A stretch of DNA of 64,000 nt, from assembly GCA_963724985.1 (NCBI GenBank), contig CAVRWV010000020.1:1-64000 (forward strand), given 5' to 3'. The notes beneath the pieces were generated by a model. That model saw only the letters and a program-made list of their open reading frames with translations. It ran no database searches and was not told the DNA's origin. A program made the translations under genes and the position numbers. The stretch comes from JAJPJE01 sp963724985 (GTDB taxonomy: Bacteria; Acidobacteriota; Terriglobia; Terriglobales; Acidobacteriaceae). Positions within the stretch are counted from its first letter, which is position 1. Every line of letters starts with the position of its first letter. Of this stretch, positions 17,481-25,978 are shown one piece after another.

Positions 17481-18074
17481 TTGAGATGGTTCGGCAAAAG
17501 TCGTGACCGTTCGCATAAATCTATGGACCTGCTTGGTTCCGCTCATGCGCGTGCCAAGCGATTCAGTGTGCGAACTCCTATCCGTTTCCGCTGCAATCAG
17601 GATTCGGAATGGCGCTCCGGCGTGACCGAGAACATCAGTTGCACCGGTGTCTTGTTCCGCTCGGATGACGCTCTACAACCACGCACTCAAATCACGGTTC
17701 GCTTCACGGTCCCGCCGCAAATCTCCGGTGGGCTCCCAGTTGAAGTGATCTGTGACGCACTTGTCGTTCGCGAAGAACTCGTTGATCAGAATGCGCATGC
17801 TCTGGCCGCGGCCATCCTGAACTATCACATCCAATACGACCGCACACAGATTCCAACATTCTCTGCCGTGCCAGAATTGCTCTCTCGCGAGAAGCCCGCC
17901 TCCGCCAACTTCGTCCATCAATTCAATACTCACCTGGCTATCATCGTCGGCAATTGTGACCTTGTTTTGAGCCAGGCGAACCTGGATCCCGCAATCAGGA
18001 AGAACGTCGAAAGCGTGAAAAGCGCAGGCCTGAAAGCGGCTTCCCTCGTACGTGAACTGACAATCGAATCATGA
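17481..18074 (+). CDS. PilZ domain fused to a histidine-kinase-like dimerisation domain
   Basis: 197 residues. TTG at 17481 is preceded by AGGAG at 17469-17473; an ATG at 17523 is the alternative. Residues about 26-115 are a PilZ domain (KRFSVRTPIRFRC, ENISCTGVLFRSDD). Residues about 142-197 look like the helical hairpin of HisKA phosphoacceptor domains: FVHQFNTHLAIIVGNCDLVL aligns with the common HDFNNLLTVILGNAELLL pattern, with His at about 146, and KSAGLKAASLVRELTIES fits the second helix (the usual RAASLTRQLL). No ATPase domain follows. It could be a phosphate-accepting or dimerising module controlled by c-di-GMP; this is inference. Followed by a small gene within 20 bases. Confidence 0.72.
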   Translation: MRWFGKSRDRSHKSMDLLGSAHARAKRFSVRTPIRFRCNQDSEWRSGVTENISCTGVLFRSDDALQPRTQITVRFTVPPQISGGLPVEVICDALVVREELVDQNAHALAAAILNYHIQYDRTQIPTFSAVPELLSREKPASANFVHQFNTHLAIIVGNCDLVLSQANLDPAIRKNVESVKSAGLKAASLVRELTIES

Positions 18075-18087
18075 CAAAGGAGTGGAA

Positions 18088-18294
18088 GTGCAAATCTCGG
18101 CTAGTTTTCTCCCCCCATCGGTCATGGCCGCGATCCGTAATCCGGAACCACTGGTTTGGATCGATCGTTACATCGCAATCGTCGATGTGCTGCTGGCATC
18201 GCACCCCGACGAGGATGCCTATGGCCCGTGCAAGCCTGAACTGAAATCGGACAAGCGGTCACGCAGACTCAAACTCGTGACCTCAACTCACTGA
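18088..18294 (+). CDS. hypothetical small protein
   Basis: 68 residues from GTG at 18088, which has AAAGGAG six bases upstream (another GTG at 18082 would overlap the ribosome site). Sequence opens MQISASFLPPSVMAAI and ends in a basic stretch (KSDKRSRRLKLVT). No family recognised. Support comes from the ribosome site, the close spacing to the PilZ-fusion gene and a strong terminator just after the stop. Confidence 0.45.
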   Translation: MQISASFLPPSVMAAIRNPEPLVWIDRYIAIVDVLLASHPDEDAYGPCKPELKSDKRSRRLKLVTSTH

Positions 18295-18301
18295 GCTCCT
18301 C

Positions 18302-18335
18302 GGGCCCTGATTCCACAAATCAGGGCCTCTTTTTT
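18302..18335 (+). terminator. rho-independent terminator
   Basis: Stem GGCCCTGATT / AATCAGGGCC (10 pairs, five-base loop) followed by TCTTTTTT. It closes the PilZ-fusion transcription unit and separates it from the glycosyltransferase gene. Confidence 0.85.
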
Positions 18336-18391
18336 CGCCCTGCCATGGTTCCTGCCTCTGCGTTTCCGCTGTGCTAGAATCCGCGCGAGAT

Positions 18392-19390
18392 ATGCACGAC
18401 AACGAGAATCAAGAGCAACAGAGCCTGCACGAGATCTCTGTGGTTGTGCCGGTCTATCAGGGAGAGCACACACTTCCGGCGTTGGTAGAGGAAATCTTTC
18501 CGTTCATCACTCCTCAAATCACACCTGCCGGATTTCGCTTTCGCGTCCTTGAATTGCTCTTCGTTCACGACGGCGCACTCGACCAGTCCGCTCAAGTCAT
18601 GCGCGCTCTCGCCTCGCAGTTCCCATTTGTCCGGCTCATCTGGCTTTCACGCAATTACGGCCAGCACCCCGCGACTTTAGCCGGAATGGCAAGCACGGTC
18701 GCCGAATGGGTCGTCACCCTTGATGAAGACGGTCAGCAGGATCCTCGCGATATCGGACGGATGCTTGACGTAGCACTCACTACCAACTCGCGCCTCGTTT
18801 ATGCGAAACCGACGAATCCCCCGCCGCACGGTGTCCTGCGCAATATGCTGTCGCGCTCCGCGAAGTTGATTTCCAGCAAGATGCTGGGCAATCGTATTGG
18901 CGCCTTCAATAGCTTTCGCCTGATCGAAGGAGAGATAGCTCGCGGCGTCGCCGCCTATTGCGGTGCAAACGTTTACCTGGACGTAGCCCTTTCCTGGGTG
19001 GTCGGAACCGCGGCTCATTGCCCTTTGACTCTACGCTCTGAGCGCGGGCGACCCTCCGGTTATACCTTCCGGCGACTCTTTCACCATTTCTGGCAGCTGG
19101 TTCTTACCTCGGGCACGCTTCCGCTGCGCTTCGTCGCCTTGATGGGCGCATTTTCCATCGTCTTCGGATTCCTCATCAGCGTATGGGAAGCCTGGCAGCG
19201 TTTGCAGAACAAGATTCCAGTCCCGGGCTGGACGTCCACTTTCATCGTCATTTGCTTTTTTTCCGGCCTGATCCTTATCTCTCTTGGGATCATCGCTGAA
19301 TACCTTGGAGTCGCAGTTTCTATGGCGATGGGCAAGCCTGCCTACCTCATCGTCTCGCGACCGGCTGAGGATTTCGGGCGCAAATCGTGA
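18392..19390 (+). CDS. glycosyltransferase family 2, polyprenyl-phosphate type
   Basis: 332 residues from ATG 18392 (GTG at 18371 also in frame, without a clear ribosome site). The GT-A domain has EISVVVPVYQGEHTL, the LSRNYGQHPATLAGM segment of dolichyl/undecaprenyl-phosphate sugar transferases and the DEDGQQDP metal-binding region. Two C-terminal membrane helices follow (FVALMGAFSIVFGFLISV and FIVICFFSGLILISLGII). Such enzymes move a sugar from a nucleotide donor to undecaprenyl phosphate on the cytosolic face. The last four bases overlap the next gene (GTGA), so this enzyme and the downstream epimerase are translationally coupled. Confidence 0.9.
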   Translation: MHDNENQEQQSLHEISVVVPVYQGEHTLPALVEEIFPFITPQITPAGFRFRVLELLFVHDGALDQSAQVMRALASQFPFVRLIWLSRNYGQHPATLAGMASTVAEWVVTLDEDGQQDPRDIGRMLDVALTTNSRLVYAKPTNPPPHGVLRNMLSRSAKLISSKMLGNRIGAFNSFRLIEGEIARGVAAYCGANVYLDVALSWVVGTAAHCPLTLRSERGRPSGYTFRRLFHHFWQLVLTSGTLPLRFVALMGAFSIVFGFLISVWEAWQRLQNKIPVPGWTSTFIVICFFSGLILISLGIIAEYLGVAVSMAMGKPAYLIVSRPAEDFGRKS

Positions 19391-20379
19391 ATACAATTTC
19401 CTGGGTGATTGGCCGCGGCGGTCTGCTCGGCTCAGCCGTAGAGCGAGCTATCAGTACTCCCGTGTGGCATCCCCAATTTCTCTTTCCATGGCAGGATCTC
19501 TCTGAATTGCGCGACTCGATCGCGGATGCCATGCAGCAGTTCCACCTGCGTTTGCTTTCTGAGAAGGCAACTTCCTGGAACATCTATTGGTGCGCCGGTG
19601 CGGGCGTGGTCGGCACCTCTGCCGAACAACTCGCTGCCGAGACAGCAACTCTGCGCTACTTCCTGGATCAACTCAGCGACGCTATTGCAAATTCGCCTTC
19701 GGCAGTTACCGGCCAAATCTTTTTAGCCAGCAGCGCAGGTGGTGTTTATGGCGGAAGCGCCGGAAGACCGCTAACTGAAGCTACGACCCCGCATCCGATT
19801 TCAGACTATGGTCGGGGGAAACTTGCCCATGAAGAGATCCTGCGTGATTGGGTTCGCGAACTGCCGAACGTGTCTACGCTCATCGGCCGTCTCTCGAATC
19901 TGTACGGTCCAGGCCAGCATCTTGAGAAGCCACAGGGACTCATCTCCCATATGTCTCGTTGTTTGATATTCAGCGTTCCCGTGCGCATTTTCGTGCCGCT
20001 GGATACGATCCGCGACTATCTTTTCGTTGAAGATGCTGCCACACGCATCGTAGCGGGAATGCGTCGCCTTCGCCGCGAGGCTCCGAATGGCGGCCATCAC
20101 GTCATCAAGATTTTCGGTTCGGGCAGCGAGACTAGCGTAGCTAGTTTGATCGGTGTCTTCCGGCAAATCGCTAAACGTCATTTACGATTGATTTCGTCGC
20201 AGAGCGCCGTCCGCTCCCAGCAGCCCGCCGGTTTGCAGTTCCGATCGATCGTTTGGGCAGATGAGAGTCCGCTTCCGCGTACCGAATTGCTCGATGGTGT
20301 GAATCGCGTGCACAACTACCAACTCGCGCTTTTCCAGACAGGACGTCTGGCGTCTCCCTGGTCAGGATCGCTGCGCTAA
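19387..20379 (+). CDS. NAD-dependent epimerase/dehydratase family protein
   Basis: 330 residues, GTG start overlapping the preceding stop. Atypical extended SDR: the glycine motif is VIGRGGLLGSAV at the very N-terminus, the catalytic Ser/Tyr-Lys pair appears as ASSAGGVYGGS and SDYGRGKLAHEEIL (YxxxK), and LIGRLSNLYGPGQ is the common substrate-loop segment. Likely converts a nucleotide sugar used by the coupled glycosyltransferase (inference). The rest of the N-terminal half is divergent from standard UDP-glucose epimerases. Confidence 0.85.
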   Translation: MNTISWVIGRGGLLGSAVERAISTPVWHPQFLFPWQDLSELRDSIADAMQQFHLRLLSEKATSWNIYWCAGAGVVGTSAEQLAAETATLRYFLDQLSDAIANSPSAVTGQIFLASSAGGVYGGSAGRPLTEATTPHPISDYGRGKLAHEEILRDWVRELPNVSTLIGRLSNLYGPGQHLEKPQGLISHMSRCLIFSVPVRIFVPLDTIRDYLFVEDAATRIVAGMRRLRREAPNGGHHVIKIFGSGSETSVASLIGVFRQIAKRHLRLISSQSAVRSQQPAGLQFRSIVWADESPLPRTELLDGVNRVHNYQLALFQTGRLASPWSGSLR

Positions 20380-20414
20380 ATTTTCTTCGGATTTCGCCCT
20401 AGGAAGTTTGTGAC

Positions 20415-20930
20415 TCACAGGAAGTCTGGCCCAACAGTTTCCGATGCATCTTCCACCGGCCTCTGGCTGCACCCTGCATGCAACGCTCTGCAACGATAGC
20501 TCGTTGGAGTCTTCGCGTTAGTACTGGCAACGTCGTATCTCCAACTTACGGCGTATGATTCCCACTGCTGTGTCGCCGGATTGTTCTTGTACGCAATGTC
20601 AACAACTAGCGTTCGCTGCGGATTCGTGGCCTCGCTCTCTGCGGCTGGTACCTGTTTTAGTCTCAAGAGGAAGAAACTGTTCTGCGGCCAAATTCCGGTT
20701 TGCTTGTATTCCACCAGCGATCCCTTCTCTACGAAGAGAGTTGCGATCATGTTGTCGGCAATCTTGAAGTGCGAATCGCCGACCATCGGCACCCAACGCG
20801 ACTTAGTTGGAATCGCAAGACGTGCGTGTCTGGGAGCTCGCGTCGTTGAGCGATCAAGAGCATTCGCCTTTGTAGCCGCCAGCAGGTGGCAACTAAGGAC
20901 AAGGAGAAGAGCGACCGCCGGTTTGCGCAT
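20415..20930 (-). CDS. hypothetical secreted protein
   Basis: 171 residues from ATG 20930, with GGGGTG upstream. A signal peptide is clear (MRKPAVALLLVLSCHLLAAT with A-x-A site at KANA). The mature part contains two or three aromatic-rich beta segments (FFLLRLKQVP, TLVVDIAYKNN, WESYAVSWRYDV) and two cysteines close to the C-terminus. No family recognised. Convergent with the epimerase gene. Confidence 0.65.
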   Translation of the reverse strand: MRKPAVALLLVLSCHLLAATKANALDRSTTRAPRHARLAIPTKSRWVPMVGDSHFKIADNMIATLFVEKGSLVEYKQTGIWPQNSFFLLRLKQVPAAESEATNPQRTLVVDIAYKNNPATQQWESYAVSWRYDVASTNAKTPTSYRCRALHAGCSQRPVEDASETVGPDFL

Positions 20931-21147
20931 AATCACCCCAGCATTCTTGCAGGTTCTCCCAGTGCTCCCGGAAACCCGCGAGTCTCCCGATTCTGAGCTT
21001 GACTTGTGCATTCAGCAATAAGTCTGGGATGAGCAGTTGAAATTATGGGACGAAAATAGTACACCACTCGCCGACACCAGTTCACGGCAACCCGCAACCA
21101 TGCTCAAATCGTAAGATCGCATCAGCGCCGACCGGTTGGAGGAAGTA

Positions 21148-22311
21148 ATGCGAATGACCCGAATCACCAGATGGGGACTGATCGGTCTCGTTTGGGCCCT
21201 TGTTTCCGCTATCCAAACCACGTTTCTCTTCGAGATGTGGCGCGACTACGGCAAGCCCCGCCCATGGATCGAGATCGCTCGTCAACCTTTCATCGCCTAC
21301 TTCCTCCTCTGGGGATTAGTGGCAACTCCCCTTGTACTGTTCTTGTGCAAGCGCTTTCCTATCGAAAGACGCAATTGGCCACCGCGTTTTCTATTGCACC
21401 TGGTGTTTTCGATTGCTCTCGGAATACTCATCTCTCTCTCCCGCCTGCCGCTTCATTCATTCGTCTATCCCGCCTCCAACGAGCGAATGGGGTGGATGAT
21501 GTTCAGAGGTTATTTCTTCACTAACGGCTTCGACGACATCACGATGTACTGGGCCGTAGCGTGCATCTGCTTCTCTTCTCTCTATTACCAGCGAGCTAAA
21601 GACCGCGAAATTCAGGCCTCTGCACTCGAAGCACAGCTAGCCCGCGCTAATCTGGATGCTTTGAAAATGCAGCTTCATCCGCATTTTCTCTTCAATACCT
21701 TGCATTCCATCTCGGAACTTATGCATCAGGACGTGAGCGCCGCCGATCACGTCATCGCGCGGCTCAGCGAACTCCTGCGCCTTACGCTTGAAAATACTGG
21801 CGTCCAGGAAGTCACCCTGAAAGCTGAAATCGACTTCCTGCAAGGCTATCTGGAAATCGAGCGGACCCGTTTTCGCGATCGTCTCACCGTTGCCATGGAC
21901 CTCACGCCTGAAACTCTGGACGCAATGGTGCCCAACATGATTCTTCAACCTCTGGTGGAGAACTCTGTGCGCCATGGCATCGCACGTCGCGCCGGTCCTG
22001 GCACTATTCTGGTTCGCTCATCAAAGAACGGTGGAAACCTTGAGATACTGCTGCGGGACGATGGTCCCGGCCGCTCCCCGGCGCCACCAGCAAGCGCGAA
22101 CTTCGGCGTCGGACTGAATAACACTCGCACTCGACTTCAACAGATGTACGGGGATTCCCAGCGCCTCGATATCCGCCACCCGGAGGCGGGCGGCTTTGAG
22201 GTCCAGATCACCATCCCCTACCACGTTGCGCCTGAACCTCTCCCGGTATCCGAACCGGCGGTGACGTTTCTCAATCCCGTTCGTCCAATACCACATCGGG
22301 TGCCCTCATGA
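21148..22311 (+). CDS. LytS/YehU-type sensor histidine kinase
   Basis: 387 residues from ATG 21148, preceded by GGAGGA. Four predicted membrane helices fill the first 150 residues (for example LIGLVWALVSAIQTTFLF, FLLWGLVATPLVLFLC). The cytosolic part is a His_kinase domain (LytS family): phosphoacceptor LKMQLHPHFLFNTLHSISEL and N-box MILQPLVENSVRHGI, then GVGLNNTRTRLQQMYG. The stop overlaps the start of the LytTR regulator (ATGA), indicating a cognate pair. The signal is unknown. Confidence 0.92.
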   Translation: MRMTRITRWGLIGLVWALVSAIQTTFLFEMWRDYGKPRPWIEIARQPFIAYFLLWGLVATPLVLFLCKRFPIERRNWPPRFLLHLVFSIALGILISLSRLPLHSFVYPASNERMGWMMFRGYFFTNGFDDITMYWAVACICFSSLYYQRAKDREIQASALEAQLARANLDALKMQLHPHFLFNTLHSISELMHQDVSAADHVIARLSELLRLTLENTGVQEVTLKAEIDFLQGYLEIERTRFRDRLTVAMDLTPETLDAMVPNMILQPLVENSVRHGIARRAGPGTILVRSSKNGGNLEILLRDDGPGRSPAPPASANFGVGLNNTRTRLQQMYGDSQRLDIRHPEAGGFEVQITIPYHVAPEPLPVSEPAVTFLNPVRPIPHRVPS

Positions 22312-23096
22312 TACGAGCGCTCATTGCTGACGACGAACCATTAGCCAGGGAACGCATCACTCGCCTGCTTTCTTCCGAGAGTGACGTCCAAATCGTTTCT
22401 CAATGCCGTGATGGTCTCGAGACCGTTACGTCCATCAAACACAGCAAGCCTGATCTTGCGTTTCTCGACATCGAGATGCCGGAGATCGACGGCCTCGGAA
22501 TTCTTCGTGAGATTCCGCCCGACGCTACTCCTGTCATTATCTTTACGACTGCCTACGATCACTACGCGATCCAGGCTTTCGAAGCCCATGCGCTCGATTA
22601 CCTGCTGAAGCCGTTTGACGAAGAGCGCTTCCGCCGTGCGTTGCAGCGTGCCCGAATTCATCTCGAAAACCTGCGTAGCAAAGATCTCGCCGAGCGTCTG
22701 CTCGCCGCCCTTGAAGAAGCACGTCCAGCGACGACAGAAGGTGATCGTCTCGTGATCAAGTCCGGCGGCAAGGTCGTTTTTTTAAAATTAGAAGAGATCG
22801 ATTGGGTAGAGGCCGCAGCGAACTACGTTCACATCCACGCCGGAACCGAAGGCTATTACATGCGCGAAACCATGAATTCCTTCGAGGGTCGGCTGGATGC
22901 GTCGCGTTTTATCCGTATTCATCGCTCGACGATCGTGAATCTCGCAAAGATCAAAGAGCTTCAGCCCTGCAACAATGGCGAGTTCATTGTGGTGCTTCGC
23001 AACGGGAAGGAACTATCTCTCAGCCGCGGCTTTCGCGATCGCATTCAGAATTTCCTGCAACGCTCTCCTAACGTCGCAGAAAAACGCCGCGCTTAA
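22308..23096 (+). CDS. LytTR family response regulator
   Basis: 262 residues. Receiver domain with DDEP, phospho-aspartate in LAFLDIEMPEIDGLG and lysine in YLLKPFDEERF; C-terminal LytTR DNA-binding domain (RLVIKSGGKVVFLKLEEIDW, FIRIHRSTIVNLAKI). LytTR regulators bind direct repeats upstream of targets such as carbohydrate, competence or cell-wall genes. Translationally coupled to the upstream kinase. No target gene is obvious next to it. Confidence 0.93.
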   Translation: MIRALIADDEPLARERITRLLSSESDVQIVSQCRDGLETVTSIKHSKPDLAFLDIEMPEIDGLGILREIPPDATPVIIFTTAYDHYAIQAFEAHALDYLLKPFDEERFRRALQRARIHLENLRSKDLAERLLAALEEARPATTEGDRLVIKSGGKVVFLKLEEIDWVEAAANYVHIHAGTEGYYMRETMNSFEGRLDASRFIRIHRSTIVNLAKIKELQPCNNGEFIVVLRNGKELSLSRGFRDRIQNFLQRSPNVAEKRRA

Positions 23097-23104
23097 GGTT
23101 TGTG

Positions 23105-23126
23105 GCGCGGGTGCCCTCGCCCGCGC
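23105..23126. repeat. GC-rich inverted repeat between convergent genes
   Basis: GCGCGGG / CCCGCGC dyad with an eight-base loop and no T-tract. It could be a shared transcription end or an interspersed palindrome; other copies are not seen in the window. Confidence 0.35.
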
Positions 23127-23153
23127 GTTGTTTCAATCCCAGAACTGACGCTT

Positions 23154-24218
23154 TCACCGCTGCTGCGCCATCAGCTCTCCGCTCTTGGGCGAGTTTCCCA
23201 TCAGGGATTGCTGAGGACCTAATTTCCTGATCTCTTCATACTTCAACGCTGCCCGGCTCTCAGCTTCCATCCATTGCTCTTCGCCAACCATCTTCCGCGT
23301 GTGTTCAGTGGCTGGAACAAACTTCTCGTTTTCTCGTGCTGCAACAATAAGCCACATGCTGGCTGACACATCGTCTCTTGTACCTCCGAGCCCTGACGCA
23401 TACCCGCGCGCGAGATTCCCCGCCGCTTCCACGTTACCGAGATTTGCAGCCTGCAGATAGAGCTTCATTGCTTCTTTGCCATCGGCATTAACTCCATGCC
23501 CGTGCTCATATAGGAGTCCGAGATTATTCATCGACTCCTTATTCCCATTCTGAGCTGCCGCCCGATAGTACTTTGCTGCCTCTTTGTAATCCTGAGGCAC
23601 TGCGCCGCCAACATCGTAAGCGCAGCCCAGGCCGAACATTGCTGCGGGATTATGCTTCCGCGCGGCCTCACGGAACAATTTAATCGCCTCTTCCCGATTG
23701 CGTTCAGCCCCCACGCCATCCCAGTACGCCACTCCAAGTTGTGCCTTGGCTGGCACAAATCCCATGTCTGCCGCGCGCTTCATCCACTTCACTCCTTCCA
23801 CCGGATCGCGCGTTACTCCTTCACCGCGGAAATACATCAGCGCCACGTCATTCATCGCTTCTGGTAGTTTCTCGAGGGCAGCTCGCTGGAACCACTGGAA
23901 GGCTTTTTGCAAATCTCTCTCAGTTCCCTCGCCTCGATACAACATCACGCCGTAGTGCACAGCCGCTTCCGGATTTCCTGAACCAGCCGCCTTCGCGTAC
24001 CATTGGACGGCTTGCTTCGCATCCATCGTGATTCCATCCCCACGTTGATAGGCGCTCGCAATTCTCAGTTCCGCTTCTATATTCCCTTGCAGAGCTGAAA
24101 CCATATCTCTCTTGAAATTGTTGCTCTGTCCCATGCCCGATACGGCGCATAGAAGGCCGAATCCAAGCAGCATCAACATTCTGAAATTTGGGAGAAGGGA
24201 TTGTGCAGAGCACTTCAT
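23154..24218 (-). CDS. Sel1-repeat (TPR-like) secreted protein
   Basis: 354 residues from ATG 24218, which has GGAGG five bases upstream. A signal peptide (MLMLLGFGLLCAVSGMG region) leads into about seven Sel1-like repeats with the pattern A-x-x-x-L-G-x-x-Y-x-x-G-x-G-V and KAAxxGN, e.g. AMNDVALMYFRGEGVTRDP and SMNNLGLLYEHGHGVNADGK. Sel1 repeats are protein-binding solenoids in the periplasm or cytosol. No enzymatic domain. It stands alone between the LytTR operon and the MarR-GNAT gene. Confidence 0.85.
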   Translation of the reverse strand: MKCSAQSLLPNFRMLMLLGFGLLCAVSGMGQSNNFKRDMVSALQGNIEAELRIASAYQRGDGITMDAKQAVQWYAKAAGSGNPEAAVHYGVMLYRGEGTERDLQKAFQWFQRAALEKLPEAMNDVALMYFRGEGVTRDPVEGVKWMKRAADMGFVPAKAQLGVAYWDGVGAERNREEAIKLFREAARKHNPAAMFGLGCAYDVGGAVPQDYKEAAKYYRAAAQNGNKESMNNLGLLYEHGHGVNADGKEAMKLYLQAANLGNVEAAGNLARGYASGLGGTRDDVSASMWLIVAARENEKFVPATEHTRKMVGEEQWMEAESRAALKYEEIRKLGPQQSLMGNSPKSGELMAQQR

Positions 24219-24416
24219 AGCCGCCTCCAAGCAAACTGCCTGCTCTGAAGACGGGCACTATTGCTTAACGTCTGATCATCTGAGACGGATAGATCGTTTC
24301 AAGGGATGAATAATGGTTGAATTGAGACGACGAGAGTACGCCGAAGTTCGACTCACCACAGTACAACGGAACGCAGTCGACCTCGCTGGCCTTGCGTTTG
24401 CGCCTTGAGCCGGCAC

Positions 24417-25370
24417 TCACACTTTCAGTTCCCAGGTCTCTGCCACAAGGTCGATTCTTCCCCAGCTCTCGTGGGGCTCTTCCTCAATGAGATGAAATCC
24501 GGACTTCTCGTAGATCTTTCGTGCTGCCTTCAATTCACTCTGCGTCCACAACAGGATCTTCCTATACCCAGCTTGCTTCGCGAATCGAACACACTCTTCC
24601 ACCAGCCGCCTGCCGATTCCCGATCCACGAGCGGATGGCTCGACCAGTAACAGCCGCAACTTAGCAACGCTGTCTGACTTCCGTACCAACATCACAGATC
24701 CGACCCGCTCACCGTTCATCTCTGCGATCCAGCAACGTTCGCGGCGTGAATCGAAGTTCTTCACGAACTCAGCGACGATTTCTGCAACCAAAGCCTCAAA
24801 CCGTTCGTCGTAGCGGTACTCTTTCGAATACAGAACACCATGACGATAAACAATCCATCCGATATCGCCTGGTTGGTGAGTGCGCAGCAGATATGGCTGC
24901 GTGCTTTTTTGATCCGGCTCAAGGATTTCCCGAATTTGCCCCATTGCGCGCACCAGCCCGTGCTGCCCTTCGGGTAAAAGCTCCTCTAGCATTAATTGCA
25001 CTTGCTGGTTCGACCGCTCCTCTAGCGGCTGAAGTGTCGTCCGCCCCTTGGTCGTGAGTGCCAGATGTGTTTGTCGTCGATCGTCTGGGTCCGTCTTTCG
25101 GCTCACCCAGCCGCGCTTCTGAAAATTGCGAAGAATGCGACTCAGGTAGCCGGCGTCAACGCCCAGCGCTTGGGAGAGCTCACTTGCGGTGACGTTCTCT
25201 CGGTGCGCCAGTTCGTATAGCAGACGCACTTCAATCAGCGTATACGACGATTGCAGCAGACCTTTTTGCAGGACACCAATCTGGCGGGTATAGAAACGAT
25301 TAAAGCTGCGAATCGACTGAATCAGGTTTCCGGCTTGCTGCCGCTCCGCGGGAGCTCCATCCGATTTCAT
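24417..25370 (-). CDS. MarR-GNAT fusion (regulator plus N-acetyltransferase)
   Basis: 317 residues. Residues about 15-150 are a MarR winged helix (LYELAHRENVTASELSQALG, the wing RKTDPDDRRQTHLALTTKGR). Residues about 165-317 are a GNAT domain with acetyl-CoA loop LLVEPSARGSGIGRRLVEEC and KIYEKSGFHLIEEE. This two-domain architecture is known in several phyla; the substrate and ligand are generally unknown. The upstream region has two GTCAACTA copies that may be its operator. Confidence 0.9.
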   Translation of the reverse strand: MKSDGAPAERQQAGNLIQSIRSFNRFYTRQIGVLQKGLLQSSYTLIEVRLLYELAHRENVTASELSQALGVDAGYLSRILRNFQKRGWVSRKTDPDDRRQTHLALTTKGRTTLQPLEERSNQQVQLMLEELLPEGQHGLVRAMGQIREILEPDQKSTQPYLLRTHQPGDIGWIVYRHGVLYSKEYRYDERFEALVAEIVAEFVKNFDSRRERCWIAEMNGERVGSVMLVRKSDSVAKLRLLLVEPSARGSGIGRRLVEECVRFAKQAGYRKILLWTQSELKAARKIYEKSGFHLIEEEPHESWGRIDLVAETWELKV

Positions 25371-25400
25371 TTACCCATGATCCCGCGATTACTTGCTTCT

Positions 25401-25429
25401 GTCAACTAACTATTAGACTGCGTCAACTA
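25401..25429. promoter_or_regulatory. direct repeat, candidate MarR-GNAT operator
   Basis: GTCAACTA occurs at 25401-25408 and again at 25422-25429, exactly 21 bases apart (two helical turns), 30-60 bases before the MarR-GNAT start. On the minus strand each contains TTGAC, so it overlaps the likely -35 region. Autoregulation is common for MarR proteins. Confidence 0.4.
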
Positions 25430-25596
25430 CTCGAAATGAAGTGCGTCTTTAAGTCTCCTTCGCCTTCGGCGGCAGGAGAGTAGCCATTGTCGCAAATCTC
25501 TTATTCATGACTTTTTGGATTGCAGGCGCACGTACGGAGTTAACCGCCCCAGCGCAAACAAACGCAGCACGAAACGTTACCGCTAGAAAACGCCTG

Positions 25597-25872
25597 CTAT
25601 ATGTCGATCCGCTGCTCTCGATTGCGGTTCAGATACCAACAAGGTGAATAGCCCATGTGGGGAAACAAGGAGTGAACGCAGTCCTGGTTCTGCGTTTCAT
25701 GGGGAAACATGAACTCGACCTTATTATTTTTTTCGTGCACGGCGTAGTACCGCTCTACCTGCACTGTCCCAAAAGGACCAGCATTGCGCCACACTCGATA
25801 GCGCAGTTGCAGATAGTCTCCAGCGTACGTAACGCCCGCCAGCACCACAACCGCCACCAGGATTTTCTGCAA
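25597..25872 (-). CDS. hypothetical one-helix membrane protein
   Basis: About 91 residues if started at TTG 25872; the frame is open to 25962 but that part overlaps a strong terminator hairpin. One N-terminal hydrophobic helix (ILVAVVVLAGVTYAGDYLQL) and a small external domain with VQVERYYAVHEKNNKVEFMF and a conserved-looking Cys/aromatic end (CVHSLFPHMGYSPCWYLNRN). I do not recognise the family by name, but the well-formed composition and position suggest a real gene. Confidence 0.6.
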   Translation of the reverse strand: MQKILVAVVVLAGVTYAGDYLQLRYRVWRNAGPFGTVQVERYYAVHEKNNKVEFMFPHETQNQDCVHSLFPHMGYSPCWYLNRNREQRIDI

Positions 25873-25923
25873 GATCTTCAGATCGATCTCCCGATTCGCG
25901 ATTCTACACTCACCCTGCGCCAC

Positions 25924-25960
25924 AAAAAAAAGCCCTTCGCACCCGAAGGCACGAAGGGCC
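25924..25960 (-). terminator. rho-independent terminator of the HtrA gene
   Basis: On the minus strand, GCCCTTCGTGCC-TTCG-GGTGCGAAGGGC followed by eight T. A 12-base stem with a stable TTCG tetraloop, about 20 bases after the protease stop. Confidence 0.92.
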
Positions 25961-25978
25961 ACTCAATCCAACTTGCGC

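Noticed and set aside
23105..23126. GC dyad as a terminator
   Set aside because: The stem is good but no T-tract follows on either strand, so it is listed only as an inverted repeat.
24312..24407. 32-codon frame between the Sel1 and MarR-GNAT genes
   Set aside because: Too short, no clear ribosome site, no terminator, no recognisable sequence.
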